In this document: one piece after another, positions 34,488 through 42,506 of the stretch
Layout: each line of letters opens with the position of its first letter
Position numbering within the stretch: position 1 is the first letter of the stretch
Origin: Nocardioidaceae bacterium UBA4001
Lineage (GTDB): Bacteria; Actinomycetota; Actinomycetes; Propionibacteriales; Nocardioidaceae
Length of the DNA: 64,000 nt
NCBI GenBank assembly: GCA_002384855.1
Contig: DGBP01000003.1
Span: 160,180-224,179 of the forward strand
Direction of reading: 5' to 3'
Translations under genes and position numbers: made by a program
The notes under the pieces: generated by a model
Told to the model about the DNA's origin: nothing
Database searches by the model: none
The model's input: only the letters and a program-made list of their open reading frames with translations

Positions 34488-35287
34488 GCCTGATTCCCGT
34501 CGTTCTCGTGAGAGTGGTGCCTGCGTCGTCGCCCGGGGTCGACATTGGGGTTGCCGATCTCGCGTACCCCGGCCGTGCGCGGGTCGAACCTTGCCGCGGG
34601 CGGCTGCTCTCGACGGATGTCGGCGAGCAGTGCGGTCACCGCGTCCATGATCCGGTCGGTCGCCTCGCGGAGGGTCTCGGCGGTGAGCGGCCGCGCGCGC
34701 AGGTCGTCGAGGTCGACCGGGTCGCCGGCCTTCATGGTGATCGTCTTGCGCGGCAGCAGGTGTGGCCTCTTGGCGTACGGCGCGAGGATGTGGTTCGCCC
34801 CCCACTGCGCAACGGGGATCACCGGTGCCCCGGTGCTGAGCGCGATCCGTGCAGCGCCGGTCCTTCCCGTCATCGGCCACAGCCCCGGGTCACGGGTGAT
34901 CGTCCCCTCGGGGTAGACCACGACGACCTCGCCCTGGTCCACCGCCTCCACAGCCGCACGGAAGGCCTGGGAGGCATCGGTGGTGAGCCGGTAGACGGGG
35001 ATCTGGCCGGCCCTGCGGACGATCGTGCCCGCGACAGGGATCTCGAACACCGACGCCTTGGCCAGGAATCGCGGCAGCCGGCCGTTGTCGTAGACGAAGT
35101 GGGCGAACGTGAACGGGTCGAGGTGCGAGATGTGGTTGCTCACCACGACGCACCCGCCGGTCTCCGGGAGCTTCTCGGCGCCGTACCAACGGCGCTTCGT
35201 GAACATCATCAGCAGCGGCCGGACGATGGCGACGGCGACGGCGAACGCCCACCCCCGCTTCTGCCTCACCCGTTGCGGCTCCGCCAC
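34484..35287 (-). CDS. plsC: 1-acyl-sn-glycerol-3-phosphate acyltransferase (PlsC family)
   Basis: This membrane-associated acyltransferase is expected to make phosphatidic acid. Motif I NHISHLDPF (HX4D) and motif III VVVYPEGTI are present, with VRRAGQIPVYR between. The N-terminal hydrophobic segment AFAVAVAIVRPLLMMF anchors it. GTG 35287 gives 267 residues; GTG two codons upstream (35293) is equally possible, both near GAGG. The C-terminal 35 residues are basic and disordered-looking. It is coupled to gpsA. Confidence 0.9.
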   Translation of the reverse strand: MAEPQRVRQKRGWAFAVAVAIVRPLLMMFTKRRWYGAEKLPETGGCVVVSNHISHLDPFTFAHFVYDNGRLPRFLAKASVFEIPVAGTIVRRAGQIPVYRLTTDASQAFRAAVEAVDQGEVVVVYPEGTITRDPGLWPMTGRTGAARIALSTGAPVIPVAQWGANHILAPYAKRPHLLPRKTITMKAGDPVDLDDLRARPLTAETLREATDRIMDAVTALLADIRREQPPAARFDPRTAGVREIGNPNVDPGRRRRHHSHENDGNQA

Positions 35288-35389
35288 GGCCACCTCTTCC
35301 CTCGTCCAGCTCGATGCTCGACCGAGCGTACTGCCCGGCGGTGGGCCGTGCATGCACCTCGTCGGGCGGGCCCTGGCAGGATCGAGACG

Positions 35390-36034
35390 ATGCCGATCCC
35401 CCCTCTCATCCGCTTCTGCGTCCTCGTCCCCGTCAAGGCCGCGGCGCGGGCCAAGTCGCGCCTGGCACCGCTCGGCGACGAGACCCGGCGCGCCCTGGTC
35501 GAGGCGTTCGCCATGGACACCGTCACCGCCGCGCTGGCCTCACCATTGGTCGAGCAGGTCCTCGTGGTCACCGACGACCACCTCCTCGCGGCGCAGCTGC
35601 ACGGCGCGGGCGCGCACGTGGTGCCCGACGGGGTGCTCGACGACCTGAACGGATCGCTGGAGCAGGGCGCGGCCGAGGCGCGTCGTCGCTGGCCGCACCT
35701 CGCCCTGGCGGCCCTCTGCGCAGACCTCCCGTCGCTCCGCGCCGACGACCTGACGCGGGTGCTGGCCTCCGCGACCGAGCACGAATGGTCCTTCGTCCCC
35801 GACCAGCAGGGCGACGGTACGACGATGGTGTGCGCGCTGCCCGGCACGGACCTCGGGCCGAGCTTCGGGCCCGGCTCCCGGGACGCCCACGCCGCCGACG
35901 GGGCACACGAGCTGCTGGCGGTCGAGGCCGACACGCTGCGTCGCGACGTCGACACCCCCGACGACCTCCGCGAGGCTCTCCGGCTCGGTGTCGGTCCCTG
36001 CACCACGGCGGTGGTGTCCGGCCGTAGGCTCTGA
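35390..36034 (+). CDS. cofC: Phosphoenolpyruvate/2-phospho-L-lactate guanylyltransferase (F420 pathway)
   Basis: CofC/FbiD activates phosphoenolpyruvate (in actinobacteria) or phospholactate with GTP in coenzyme F420 synthesis. The 214-residue protein has the MobA-like motif VLVPVKAAARAKSRLAP, VVTDDHLLA, LAALCADLPSLRADDL with the metal-binding DLP, and GDGTTMVCA. No other F420 genes are in the window. A cold-shock-like gene follows after three bases, implying one transcript. Confidence 0.9.
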   Translation: MPIPPLIRFCVLVPVKAAARAKSRLAPLGDETRRALVEAFAMDTVTAALASPLVEQVLVVTDDHLLAAQLHGAGAHVVPDGVLDDLNGSLEQGAAEARRRWPHLALAALCADLPSLRADDLTRVLASATEHEWSFVPDQQGDGTTMVCALPGTDLGPSFGPGSRDAHAADGAHELLAVEADTLRRDVDTPDDLREALRLGVGPCTTAVVSGRRL

Positions 36035-36037
36035 CCC

Positions 36038-36244
36038 ATGCAGGCCACCGTCTCCGCCTTCGACGCCGCGTCGTCCTCGGGAAGCGTCCTCCTCGACGAC
36101 GGGGTCGAGCTCGACTTCGACGCCACGGCCCTGGCCGGTTCGGGCCTGCGCCTGCTCCGCGCGGGGCAGCGTGTGCGGCTCGAGACCTCCGGCGAGGGTG
36201 CCGGCCGGAAGGTGCTGGCGCTGCAGATCCTCACACTGTTCTGA
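36038..36244 (+). CDS. Small cold-shock-domain-like protein
   Basis: This is a 68-residue protein with the OB-fold rhythm of CspA proteins (MQATVSAFDAASSSGSVLLDDG; GQRVRLETSGEG; GRKVLALQI). It lacks the aromatic RNP1/RNP2 motifs, so nucleic-acid binding may differ or be lost. It is tightly linked to cofC. Such divergent Csp-like proteins next to cofC occur in related genomes as far as I recall. Confidence 0.75.
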   Translation: MQATVSAFDAASSSGSVLLDDGVELDFDATALAGSGLRLLRAGQRVRLETSGEGAGRKVLALQILTLF

Positions 36245-36262
36245 CCGCTGCCCGAGCACGGC

Positions 36263-36317
36263 AAGTGGGCACCTGTTGCAAGTCTCTGGGCACGGAACCT
36301 GCAACAGGTGCCCACTT
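36263..36317. terminator. Perfect 18-bp inverted repeat between converging genes
   Basis: AAGTGGGCACCTGTTGCA (36263-36280) and its exact complement (36300-36317) flank a 19-base loop between the cold-shock-like gene and hupB, which converge. It most simply acts as a two-way terminator. The long arms and the mixed, non-GC-only sequence are more like a protein-binding or REP-like element than most terminators here. Confidence 0.65.
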
Positions 36318-36344
36318 CGCGGGCGGATCGCCGGTCGGACGGCG

Positions 36345-37019
36345 TCAGGCCTTCTTGGCCGGGGCCTTCTTCGCGGTGGTCGCGGTCTTCTTGGCCGGGG
36401 TCGACTTCTTCGCCGCGGTCTTCTTGGCCGGTGCCTTCTTCGCCGTGGCCGTCTTCGTGGCGGTGGACTTCGCCGGCGTCGACCTCTTCGCCGTGGCCGT
36501 CTTCGTGGCGGTGGACTTCGCCGGCGTCGACTTCTTCGCCGCGGTCGTGGTCTTCTTCGCCGGCGTCGACTTCTTCGCCGGCGTCGACTTCTTCGCCGTC
36601 GTGGACTTGGTGGTGGGCGCCTTCTTGGCCGCGGTCGTGGTCTTCTTGGCCGGAACAGCCTTCTTGGCCGTGCTGGTGGCTCGGCCGGCGGCGGCCTTGG
36701 CGGTCCCGGTGGCTGCCGTCACGGTCAGCTTGGGCAGCTTCTTCGCACCCGACACGACGGCCTTGAGCTCAGCGCCGGGGTTGAACTTGGGGACGGCCGT
36801 CTTCTTGGCGCGGATCCGCTCACCGGTGCGCGGGTTGCGGACCATGCGAGCGTTGCGGACGCGCTTCTCGAACGAACCGAACCCGGTGATCGCGACCTTC
36901 TCACCCTTTGCGACCTCCCGGGTGATGGTGTCGATAACCGACTCCAAGGCGTGCTTGGCGTCCTTGCGGTTCCCCTCGAACCGGGCAGCAAGGGTGTCAA
37001 TCAGCTGGCTCTTGTTCAC
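36345..37019 (-). CDS. hupB: HU-family nucleoid protein with long basic tail
   Basis: HupB bends and compacts DNA. GTG at 37019, preceded by AAAGG, begins MNKSQLIDTLAARFEGNRKDA. The first 95 or so residues are a normal HU domain with GFGSFEKRVRNARMVRNPRTGE and the DNA-arm segment. The remaining 125 or so residues are a Lys/Ala/Thr/Pro tail of PAKK- and STATKTATAK-type repeats, the histone-H1-like extension of actinobacterial HupB. The tail is encoded partly by a 48-bp direct repeat. A strong promoter with an inverted repeat at its -10 lies upstream. Confidence 0.96.
   Translation of the reverse strand: MNKSQLIDTLAARFEGNRKDAKHALESVIDTITREVAKGEKVAITGFGSFEKRVRNARMVRNPRTGERIRAKKTAVPKFNPGAELKAVVSGAKKLPKLTVTAATGTAKAAAGRATSTAKKAVPAKKTTTAAKKAPTTKSTTAKKSTPAKKSTPAKKTTTAAKKSTPAKSTATKTATAKRSTPAKSTATKTATAKKAPAKKTAAKKSTPAKKTATTAKKAPAKKA
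36438..36533. repeat. Two 48-bp direct repeats in the hupB tail
   Basis: Units 36438-36485 and 36486-36533 agree at the first 46 positions and encode the 16-residue block STATKTATAK plus Arg/Lys-rich flank. They are in frame, so slippage or recombination would change tail length without breaking the gene. Confidence 0.9.
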
Positions 37020-37075
37020 TGGTTTACCTTTCCGTGAACCCAGAAGCCGAGCCCGTGCTCGACTTTTCCCTTTGC

Positions 37076-37104
37076 ACGCTAGGGAAAAGTAAGCCACGTC
37101 ACAA
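37076..37104 (-). promoter_or_regulatory. hupB promoter
   Basis: On the minus strand TTGTGA (37099-37104), a 17-base spacer and TAGCGT (37076-37081) form a near-consensus housekeeping promoter about 57 bases before the hupB start. The -10 is enclosed by an inverted repeat CTTTTCCC/GGGAAAAG (37063-37070 and 37082-37089). Confidence 0.65.
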
Positions 37105-37196
37105 TCACAATCGCGACGTCCGTGCAGTTTTTTTTCCGGCTCCTTTTCGGCCGGTGAGCAACGGTGTCGGTCTCAGACAGTCTCCTGCCTGAAATG

Positions 37197-37240
37197 AACG
37201 TCGCCGTTTTCCCTTGTACACAAGGAAAAACGGCGACGTT
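37197..37240. terminator. Stem-loop between leuD and hupB
   Basis: About 19-bp imperfect dyad (one mismatch) with a tiny loop centred on GTAC, 40 bases past the leuD stop codon. It can end leuCD transcripts. No T-run follows on the leuD strand, so the efficiency is a guess. It lies 93 bases upstream of the hupB -35. Confidence 0.6.
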
Positions 37241-37279
37241 CGCAGTTGTTCTCAGCCGTCTCGCCGGCCGAGGAGCACG

Positions 37280-37867
37280 TCACATGGTGACCGGCTTCCA
37301 GGAGGGTCGTGAAGCCTCGTAGGAGGCGACGTCCTCCTCGTGCGAGAGCGTGATGCCTATGTCGTCGAGTCCCTCGAGCAGACGCCAGCGCGTGTAGTCG
37401 TCGATCTGGAAGGACGCCACCAGGTTGCCGGCGCGAACCTCGCGGGCCTCGAGGTCGACGGTGACCTCTGTCGCCGGGTCGGCCTCGACAAGCGCCCACA
37501 GCCGCTCGACCACGTCCTGGTCGACCTGGGCCGCGAGAAGCCCCGCCTTGCCGGCGTTGCCGCGGAAGATGTCGGCGAAGCGTGAGGAGAGCACGACCTT
37601 GAAGCCGTAGTCCATCAGCGCCCACACCGCGTGCTCCCGGGACGAGCCGGTGCCGAAGTCGGGCCCCGCGACCAGGACGGACACCCCGGAGTACTCCGGC
37701 TTGTTCAAGATGAAGTCCGGGTCGTTGCGCCAGGCTCCGAAGAGCCCGTCCTCGAACCCGGTCCGGGTCACGCGCTTGAGGTACACCGCCGGGATGATCT
37801 GGTCGGTGTCGACGTTGCTACGACGCAGCGGCAGAACCGTGCCCGTGTGACTGGTGATCTTCTCCAT
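37280..37867 (-). CDS. leuD: 3-isopropylmalate dehydratase small subunit
   Basis: LeuD completes the aconitase-type isomerase of leucine synthesis with LeuC. The 195 residues start MEKITSHTGTVLPLRRSNVDTDQIIP and include the swivelling-domain motif GPDFGTGSSREHAVWAL. It lies 18 bases after leuC. Confidence 0.96.
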   Translation of the reverse strand: MEKITSHTGTVLPLRRSNVDTDQIIPAVYLKRVTRTGFEDGLFGAWRNDPDFILNKPEYSGVSVLVAGPDFGTGSSREHAVWALMDYGFKVVLSSRFADIFRGNAGKAGLLAAQVDQDVVERLWALVEADPATEVTVDLEAREVRAGNLVASFQIDDYTRWRLLEGLDDIGITLSHEEDVASYEASRPSWKPVTM

Positions 37868-37885
37868 GTCCTTGTTCCTTCCGGC

Positions 37886-39310
37886 TCAGGCGTGCGCTGC
37901 GGGCGTCGCGGGGTCCAGGTCGGCCGGCGAGGCGAGCCGGCCCTTCACGGCGGTGGCCGCGGCAACCAGCGGGGAGACGAGGTGGGTGCGGCCGCCCTTG
38001 CCCTGACGGCCCTCGAAGTTGCGGTTGGAGGTGGACGCGCTGCGCTCGCCCGGCTGCAGCTGGTCGGGGTTCATGCCCAGACACATCGAGCAGCCGGCGT
38101 TGCGCCACTCGCCTCCGGCCTCCTTGAAGACCACGTCGAGGCCCTCGTCCTCGGCCTGGAGCCGCACCCGCACCGACCCGGGGACGACGAGCAGGCGGGT
38201 GCTGTCGGCAACCTTGCGGCCCCGCAGGACCTCGGCGGCCGCCCGAAGGTCCTCGATGCGGCCGTTCGTGCAGGAACCGACGAAGACGGTGTCCACCTCG
38301 ATGTCGCGCATCGGCGTGCCCGCCTCGAGCCCCATGTACTCCAACGCCTTCTGAGCCGCGATCCGGTCGCCCTCGTCGGAGTAGTCCGACGGCGACGGCA
38401 CCGACGCGCCGAGCTGCACGCCCTGACCGGGGTTGGTGCCCCAGGTGACGAAGGGCGTCATCTCCGAGGCGTCGAGCACGATCTCCTTGTCGAAGGTCGC
38501 GTCGGCATCGGTGACCAGGCTCTTCCAGTGGGCGACCGCTGCGTCCCAGTCCGCCCCCTTGGGCGCCTCGGGACGCCCCTCGACGTAGTCGAAAGTCGTC
38601 TGGTCCGGCGCGATCAAGCCTGCCTTGGCGCCCCACTCGATGGACATGTTGCAGATGGTCATCCGGGCCTCCATCGAGAGCTCCTCGATGGCCTGCCCGC
38701 GGTACTCCACGATGTAGCCCTGCCCGCCCCCGGTGCCGGTGTGGGCGATCAGGGTGAGGACCAGGTCCTTGGCGGTGACGCCGTCGGGCAGGGACCCGTT
38801 GACGGTGACCGCCATCGTCTTGGGCTTGGCCTGCATCAGGGTCTGGGTGGCCAGGACGTGCTCCACCTCGCTGGTGCCGATGCCGAAGGCGATGGAGCCG
38901 AAGGCGCCGTGGGTGGAGGTGTGCGAGTCGCCGCAGACGATGGTCATGCCCGGCTGGGTCAGGCCGAGCTGCGGGCCGATGATGTGCACGATCCCCTGCT
39001 CGACGTCGCCGAGCGGGTGCAGCCGCACGCCGAACTCCTGCGCGTTGCGGCGCAAGGTCTCCACCTGCGTGCGCGACACCGGGTCGGCGATGGGGCGGTC
39101 GATGTCCAGCGTGGGGACGTTATGGTCCTCGGTCGCCAGGGTCAGGTCGGGACGGCGCACTCTGCGGCCCGCGAGGCGCAGGCCCTCGAACGCCTGGGGG
39201 GAGGTGACCTCGTGGAGGAGATGGAGGTCGATGTAGAGCAGGTCGGGCTCCCCCTCCGCGCTGCGGACGACGTGCTCGTCCCAGACCTTCTCAGCAAGGG
39301 TCCTGCCCAT
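37886..39310 (-). CDS. leuC: 3-isopropylmalate dehydratase large subunit
   Basis: LeuC carries the 4Fe-4S cluster that isomerises 2- to 3-isopropylmalate. The 474-residue protein has the cluster ligands in FVGSCTNGRIEDL and CSMCLGMNPDQL, plus GDSHTSTHGAFGSIAFGIGT. ATG 39310 follows GGGAG. The promoter region (94 bases) is shared with divergent ndgR, whose product is a known type of leuCD regulator. Confidence 0.97.
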   Translation of the reverse strand: MGRTLAEKVWDEHVVRSAEGEPDLLYIDLHLLHEVTSPQAFEGLRLAGRRVRRPDLTLATEDHNVPTLDIDRPIADPVSRTQVETLRRNAQEFGVRLHPLGDVEQGIVHIIGPQLGLTQPGMTIVCGDSHTSTHGAFGSIAFGIGTSEVEHVLATQTLMQAKPKTMAVTVNGSLPDGVTAKDLVLTLIAHTGTGGGQGYIVEYRGQAIEELSMEARMTICNMSIEWGAKAGLIAPDQTTFDYVEGRPEAPKGADWDAAVAHWKSLVTDADATFDKEIVLDASEMTPFVTWGTNPGQGVQLGASVPSPSDYSDEGDRIAAQKALEYMGLEAGTPMRDIEVDTVFVGSCTNGRIEDLRAAAEVLRGRKVADSTRLLVVPGSVRVRLQAEDEGLDVVFKEAGGEWRNAGCSMCLGMNPDQLQPGERSASTSNRNFEGRQGKGGRTHLVSPLVAAATAVKGRLASPADLDPATPAAHA

Positions 39311-39369
39311 TGCCTGCTCCCTTCACGTGGTTTGTGGTGGCCGGTTTCCGGCGATGCCGCCAGTCTGAC

Positions 39370-39398
39370 TTGCATCCCAGGATACGAGACGGCATTAT
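39370..39398 (+). promoter_or_regulatory. Candidate ndgR promoter giving a leaderless mRNA
   Basis: TTGCAT (39370-39375), a 17-base spacer and CATTAT (39393-39398) precede the ndgR ATG by only six bases. No ribosome site is visible, so transcription probably begins at or next to the start codon. The same region must hold the leuC promoter on the other strand. Confidence 0.55.
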
Positions 39399-39404
39399 CA
39401 AGAT

Positions 39405-40124
39405 ATGGACAACACTAGCGGAGTCGGCGTCCTCGACAAAGCCGCCCTGGTCCTGGCCGCCCTCGAGTCCGGCCCGGCCACGCTCGCCGGCCTGGTCGCG
39501 GGCACCGGCCTGGCCCGGCCCACGGCGCACCGACTGGCCGTCGCCCTCGAGCACCACCGCTTCGTCGCCCGCGACATGCAGGGGCGCTTCGTCCTCGGCC
39601 CGCGTCTGGCAGAGCTGTCAGCGGCCGCCGGCGAGGACCGCCTCCTCGCCGCCGCCGGTCCGGTCCTCGCACGGCTGCGCGACATCACCGGGGAGTCGGC
39701 ACAGCTGTGGCGGCGCCAGGGCGAGTACCGCGTCTGCGTGGCCGCCGCCGAGCGACCCTCCGGCCTGCGCGACACGATCCCGGTCGGTTCCCAGCTGACG
39801 ATGCGGGCCGGCTCGGCCGCCCAGGTGCTGCTGGCCTGGGAGGACCCCGAGCGTATGCACCGTGGGCTGCAGACCGCCGCCTTCGGTGCGACGGCACTGT
39901 CCGGCATCCGTCGGCGCGGCTGGGCCCAGTCGGTCGGCGAGCGCGAGCAGGGCGTCGCCTCCGTGTCCGCGCCTGTCCGGTCGCCCTCCGGCAAGGTGAT
40001 CGCCGCGGTGTCGGTCTCCGGACCTCTCGAGCGGCTCACCCGGCAGCCCGGGCGCATGCACGCGCCTGCGGTCCTCGCCGCCGCCGAGCGGCTGTCGGAG
40101 TCGCTGCGTCGCGCCGCCGAGTGA
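39405..40124 (+). CDS. ndgR: IclR-family regulator NdgR
   Basis: NdgR is the IclR-type regulator that sits opposite leuCD in actinobacteria and controls leucine and related amino-acid genes. The 239 residues begin MDNTSGVGVLDKAALVLAAL and carry an IclR winged helix (ATLAGLVAGTGLARPTAHRL). The C-terminal effector domain follows (RLRDITGESAQLWRRQGEYRV; GVASVSAPVRSPSGKVIAAVSV). The divergent layout suggests it binds the shared spacer and senses a branched-chain amino acid or precursor. Confidence 0.93.
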   Translation: MDNTSGVGVLDKAALVLAALESGPATLAGLVAGTGLARPTAHRLAVALEHHRFVARDMQGRFVLGPRLAELSAAAGEDRLLAAAGPVLARLRDITGESAQLWRRQGEYRVCVAAAERPSGLRDTIPVGSQLTMRAGSAAQVLLAWEDPERMHRGLQTAAFGATALSGIRRRGWAQSVGEREQGVASVSAPVRSPSGKVIAAVSVSGPLERLTRQPGRMHAPAVLAAAERLSESLRRAAE

Positions 40125-40152
40125 CGACATTCCCGCGCTCGTCGGGAGCCAC

Positions 40153-40671
40153 TCAGAACAGGGCGCCCTGCTCCATGTCGAGCAGCAGCTGCTTGCGTCG
40201 TACCCCTCCGGCATAGCCGGTCAGCGTGCCGTCCGCCCCGACCACGCGGTGGCAGGGGATGACGATCGGGATCGGGTTGCGGCCGTTGGCCAGTCCCACG
40301 GCACGCGAGGCCGCGGCGGTCATCCCGAGCAGTCGGGCGACCTGGCCGTACGTCGCGGTCTCGCCGTAGCCGATCTCGCGCAGCTGGTCCCAGACGCGCC
40401 GCTGGAACGGCGTTCCCTGCGGGTCGACCGGCAGGTCGAAGTGCTTGAGGTCCCCGGCGAAGTACGCCGTCAGCTGGCGGACCGCCTCGACCAGGAGCGG
40501 GTGGGAGTCGTCGCGGTCCCCCACCGGCCGGCCCGACGCGACCGCCGCAGCCCTCGCCTGCGACGACCCCGGCCGAGCATCGGCCTCGGGCGCGAACTCC
40601 ACCGCGGTGATCGCGTCACGGTGCGCCACGATCCGCAGCACTCCCACCGGGGAGTCCATCTGGGTCCACAT
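40153..40671 (-). CDS. ogt: Methylated-DNA--protein-cysteine methyltransferase
   Basis: This suicide enzyme transfers the methyl group from O6-methylguanine to its own cysteine. The 172 residues show the acceptor motif IPIVIPCHRVVG, the helix FQRRVWDQLREIGYGETATYG, and the YAGGVRRKQLLLDME end. ATG 40671 is listed. A GTG three codons upstream (40680) overlaps the preceding stop as GTGA, so coupling to ada-alkA is possible either way. Confidence 0.95.
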   Translation of the reverse strand: MWTQMDSPVGVLRIVAHRDAITAVEFAPEADARPGSSQARAAAVASGRPVGDRDDSHPLLVEAVRQLTAYFAGDLKHFDLPVDPQGTPFQRRVWDQLREIGYGETATYGQVARLLGMTAAASRAVGLANGRNPIPIVIPCHRVVGADGTLTGYAGGVRRKQLLLDMEQGALF

Positions 40672-40676
40672 GACAG

Positions 40677-42164
40677 TCACTTCCTCTCCCGCCGCGCACC
40701 GGGTGTGCGCGGCGCGGACCGCGGCGACGACGCCGCCAGGGTCCACAGGTGCATCTGGGCGTAGCTCCGCCAGGGACGCCAGCGCTCGGTGAGGGCGACC
40801 GTCTCCCCCGGGTCGACCCCGAGGGTTCCGAGGCCCACGCGCACGCCTACGTCACCGGCCAGGAAGACGTCCGGGTCACCGAGGGCCCGCTGCGCGACGT
40901 AACCTGCCGTCCACGGGCCGATCCCCGGGACCGCAAGCAGACTGTCCCGGACCTCGTCCCGGTCGGCGCCACGGTCGAGCCTGACGTCGCCTTGGGACAG
41001 CGCGCGGCACAGCGTCACCAGGGCCCGTGCACGCACGCGCGGCATCGGCAGGTCCCCGGGGTCCAGCTCGGCGAGGGTCACGGCCGACGGGAACAGCCGG
41101 CCACCGTCGTCGAGCGGCTCGCCGTGGGTTGCGGCCAGGTCAGCAGCCATGGCCCGGGCCCGAGCCACCGAGACCTGCTGGCCGAGCACGGCCCGGACCG
41201 CGAGCTCGTCGCCGTCCACGTGTCCGGGCACCCGCAGACCTGGGTGCTGCCGCACGAGCGGCGCGAGCAGGGGGTCGGCCCCGAGCAGCGCGTCGACGGC
41301 CTCGGGGTCGCAGTCGGCATCGAGGAGGCGACGGGTCCGCTCGACAGCCGGCCCGAGGTCGCGCAGGTCGGCCAGGACGAGGCTCAGCCGAACCCGCCCG
41401 TCCGCGGGAGTCTCGTCCAGGTCGAGCCGCAGCCGGCCGGTGCCACGTGGGAGCCGCAGGGTGCGGGAGTACCACCCGGGTCCGGTCTCCTCGACCAGCG
41501 GCACGGCACGGGCGCGCAGGAAGTCGAACAGCCGGGCCCCGTCGAAGGGTTGCCGGACCGCCAGTGCCAGCTGGATGCTGCCGCTCCGGCCGGGGGTGGG
41601 CGTGGCCCGCTCACGCAGCTGCGTGGGCGTGCAGGCGTACACGTCCCGCACGGTGTCGTTGAACTGCCGGATGCTCGCGAAGCCCGCGGCGAAGGCGACC
41701 TCGGAGAAAGGCATCGCGGTCGACTCGATGAGGATGCGGGCGGTCTGGGCGCGGTGTGCGCGGGCGAGTGCCAGCGGCCCCGCGCCGAGCTGCCGGCCGA
41801 GGAGCCGTGACAGGTGACGAGGCGTATAGCCCAGTCTCGCGGCAAGACCCTCGACGCCTTCCCGCTCCACCACGCCGTCACCGATCAGCCTCATGGCGCG
41901 CCCGGCCGTGTCGGCCACGACGTCCCACTCGGGCGACCCCGGGGTGGCGTCGGGCCGACAACGCTTGCACGCCCGGAAGCCCGACTGCTGGGCAGCCGCG
42001 GCCGTGCGGAAGAAGTGGACGTTGCGTCGCTGGGGCGTGATCGCCGGACACGAAGGACGACAGTAGATGCCGGTGGAGCTCACCGCGGTGTAGAAGACTC
42101 CGTCGAACCTGCGGTCGCGGCTCTTCACAGCGCGGTAGCAGGACTCGGGGTCGTCGATCAGCAC
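40677..42164 (-). CDS. Ada-AlkA fusion: alkylation-response regulator and 3-methyladenine glycosylase
   Basis: This is a 495-residue fusion. Residues 1-85 are the Ada methylphosphotriester domain with zinc/acceptor Cys at 35, 39, 66 and 69 (YCRPSC, CKRC). Residues 90-190 or so form an AraC-type helix-turn-helix (GVEGLAARLGYTPRHLSRLL; VAFAAGFASIRQFNDTVRDVY). The rest is an AlkA glycosylase with LAVPGIGPWTAGYVAQ and the catalytic aspartate in FLAGDVGVR. It lacks the second Ada domain, which is supplied by ogt next door. It should sense methyl-phosphate damage and activate its own operon. Confidence 0.94.
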   Translation of the reverse strand: MLIDDPESCYRAVKSRDRRFDGVFYTAVSSTGIYCRPSCPAITPQRRNVHFFRTAAAAQQSGFRACKRCRPDATPGSPEWDVVADTAGRAMRLIGDGVVEREGVEGLAARLGYTPRHLSRLLGRQLGAGPLALARAHRAQTARILIESTAMPFSEVAFAAGFASIRQFNDTVRDVYACTPTQLRERATPTPGRSGSIQLALAVRQPFDGARLFDFLRARAVPLVEETGPGWYSRTLRLPRGTGRLRLDLDETPADGRVRLSLVLADLRDLGPAVERTRRLLDADCDPEAVDALLGADPLLAPLVRQHPGLRVPGHVDGDELAVRAVLGQQVSVARARAMAADLAATHGEPLDDGGRLFPSAVTLAELDPGDLPMPRVRARALVTLCRALSQGDVRLDRGADRDEVRDSLLAVPGIGPWTAGYVAQRALGDPDVFLAGDVGVRVGLGTLGVDPGETVALTERWRPWRSYAQMHLWTLAASSPRSAPRTPGARRERK

Positions 42165-42461
42165 GTGAACATCCTCGCCCCCGGCACGGCACCCGCGCTA
42201 GCGGAAATCGGACCTGACGATGGGAAGTTCGGGCCGTCTCACGGGCCGCACTGACGTAGCCCTGGACAACCTCGCCGCCCGCCTTTTTTTGCGACTCAAG
42301 GAGGTGGGCGAGGCGGCGGTGCTGGCCCGATCAGCCACAGATTCGATCTCGGCGACCGGAGCAGCTGTTTCGTGTGGCGCGTCGAGTGGCCTTGCACGGT
42401 GAAGCGACTCCGGCGCTGCACGGGCGATAGAGCCCAGCCGCTCTGTCGCGGCCTGACCGGC
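42165..42461. other. Intergenic region upstream of ada-alkA
   Basis: No convincing gene. It must hold the ada-alkA promoter. A plus-strand frame (42220-42402) contains ALDNLAARLFLRLKEV, faintly like the recognition helix of LuxR-type regulators, but has no start signal or full domain. A seven-T run occurs near 42285. Confidence 0.5.
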
Positions 42462-42491
42462 GCTGGCCGCCGGAGGTCTCCGGCGGCCAGC
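42462..42491 (-). terminator. Terminator of the SoxB-like gene
   Basis: A perfect 14-bp dyad (GCTGGCCGCCGGAG and complement) with a two-base centre lies 15 bases after the stop codon at 42507. There is no U-tract, but the position is exactly that of a terminator. Confidence 0.75.
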
Positions 42492-42506
42492 AGTCCGCAT
42501 TGTTCC

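Noticed and set aside
36345..36700. Regular repeats in the hupB 3' part considered as a CRISPR or satellite
   Set aside because: The repeats are in frame and encode the Lys/Ala/Pro tail; no unique spacers.
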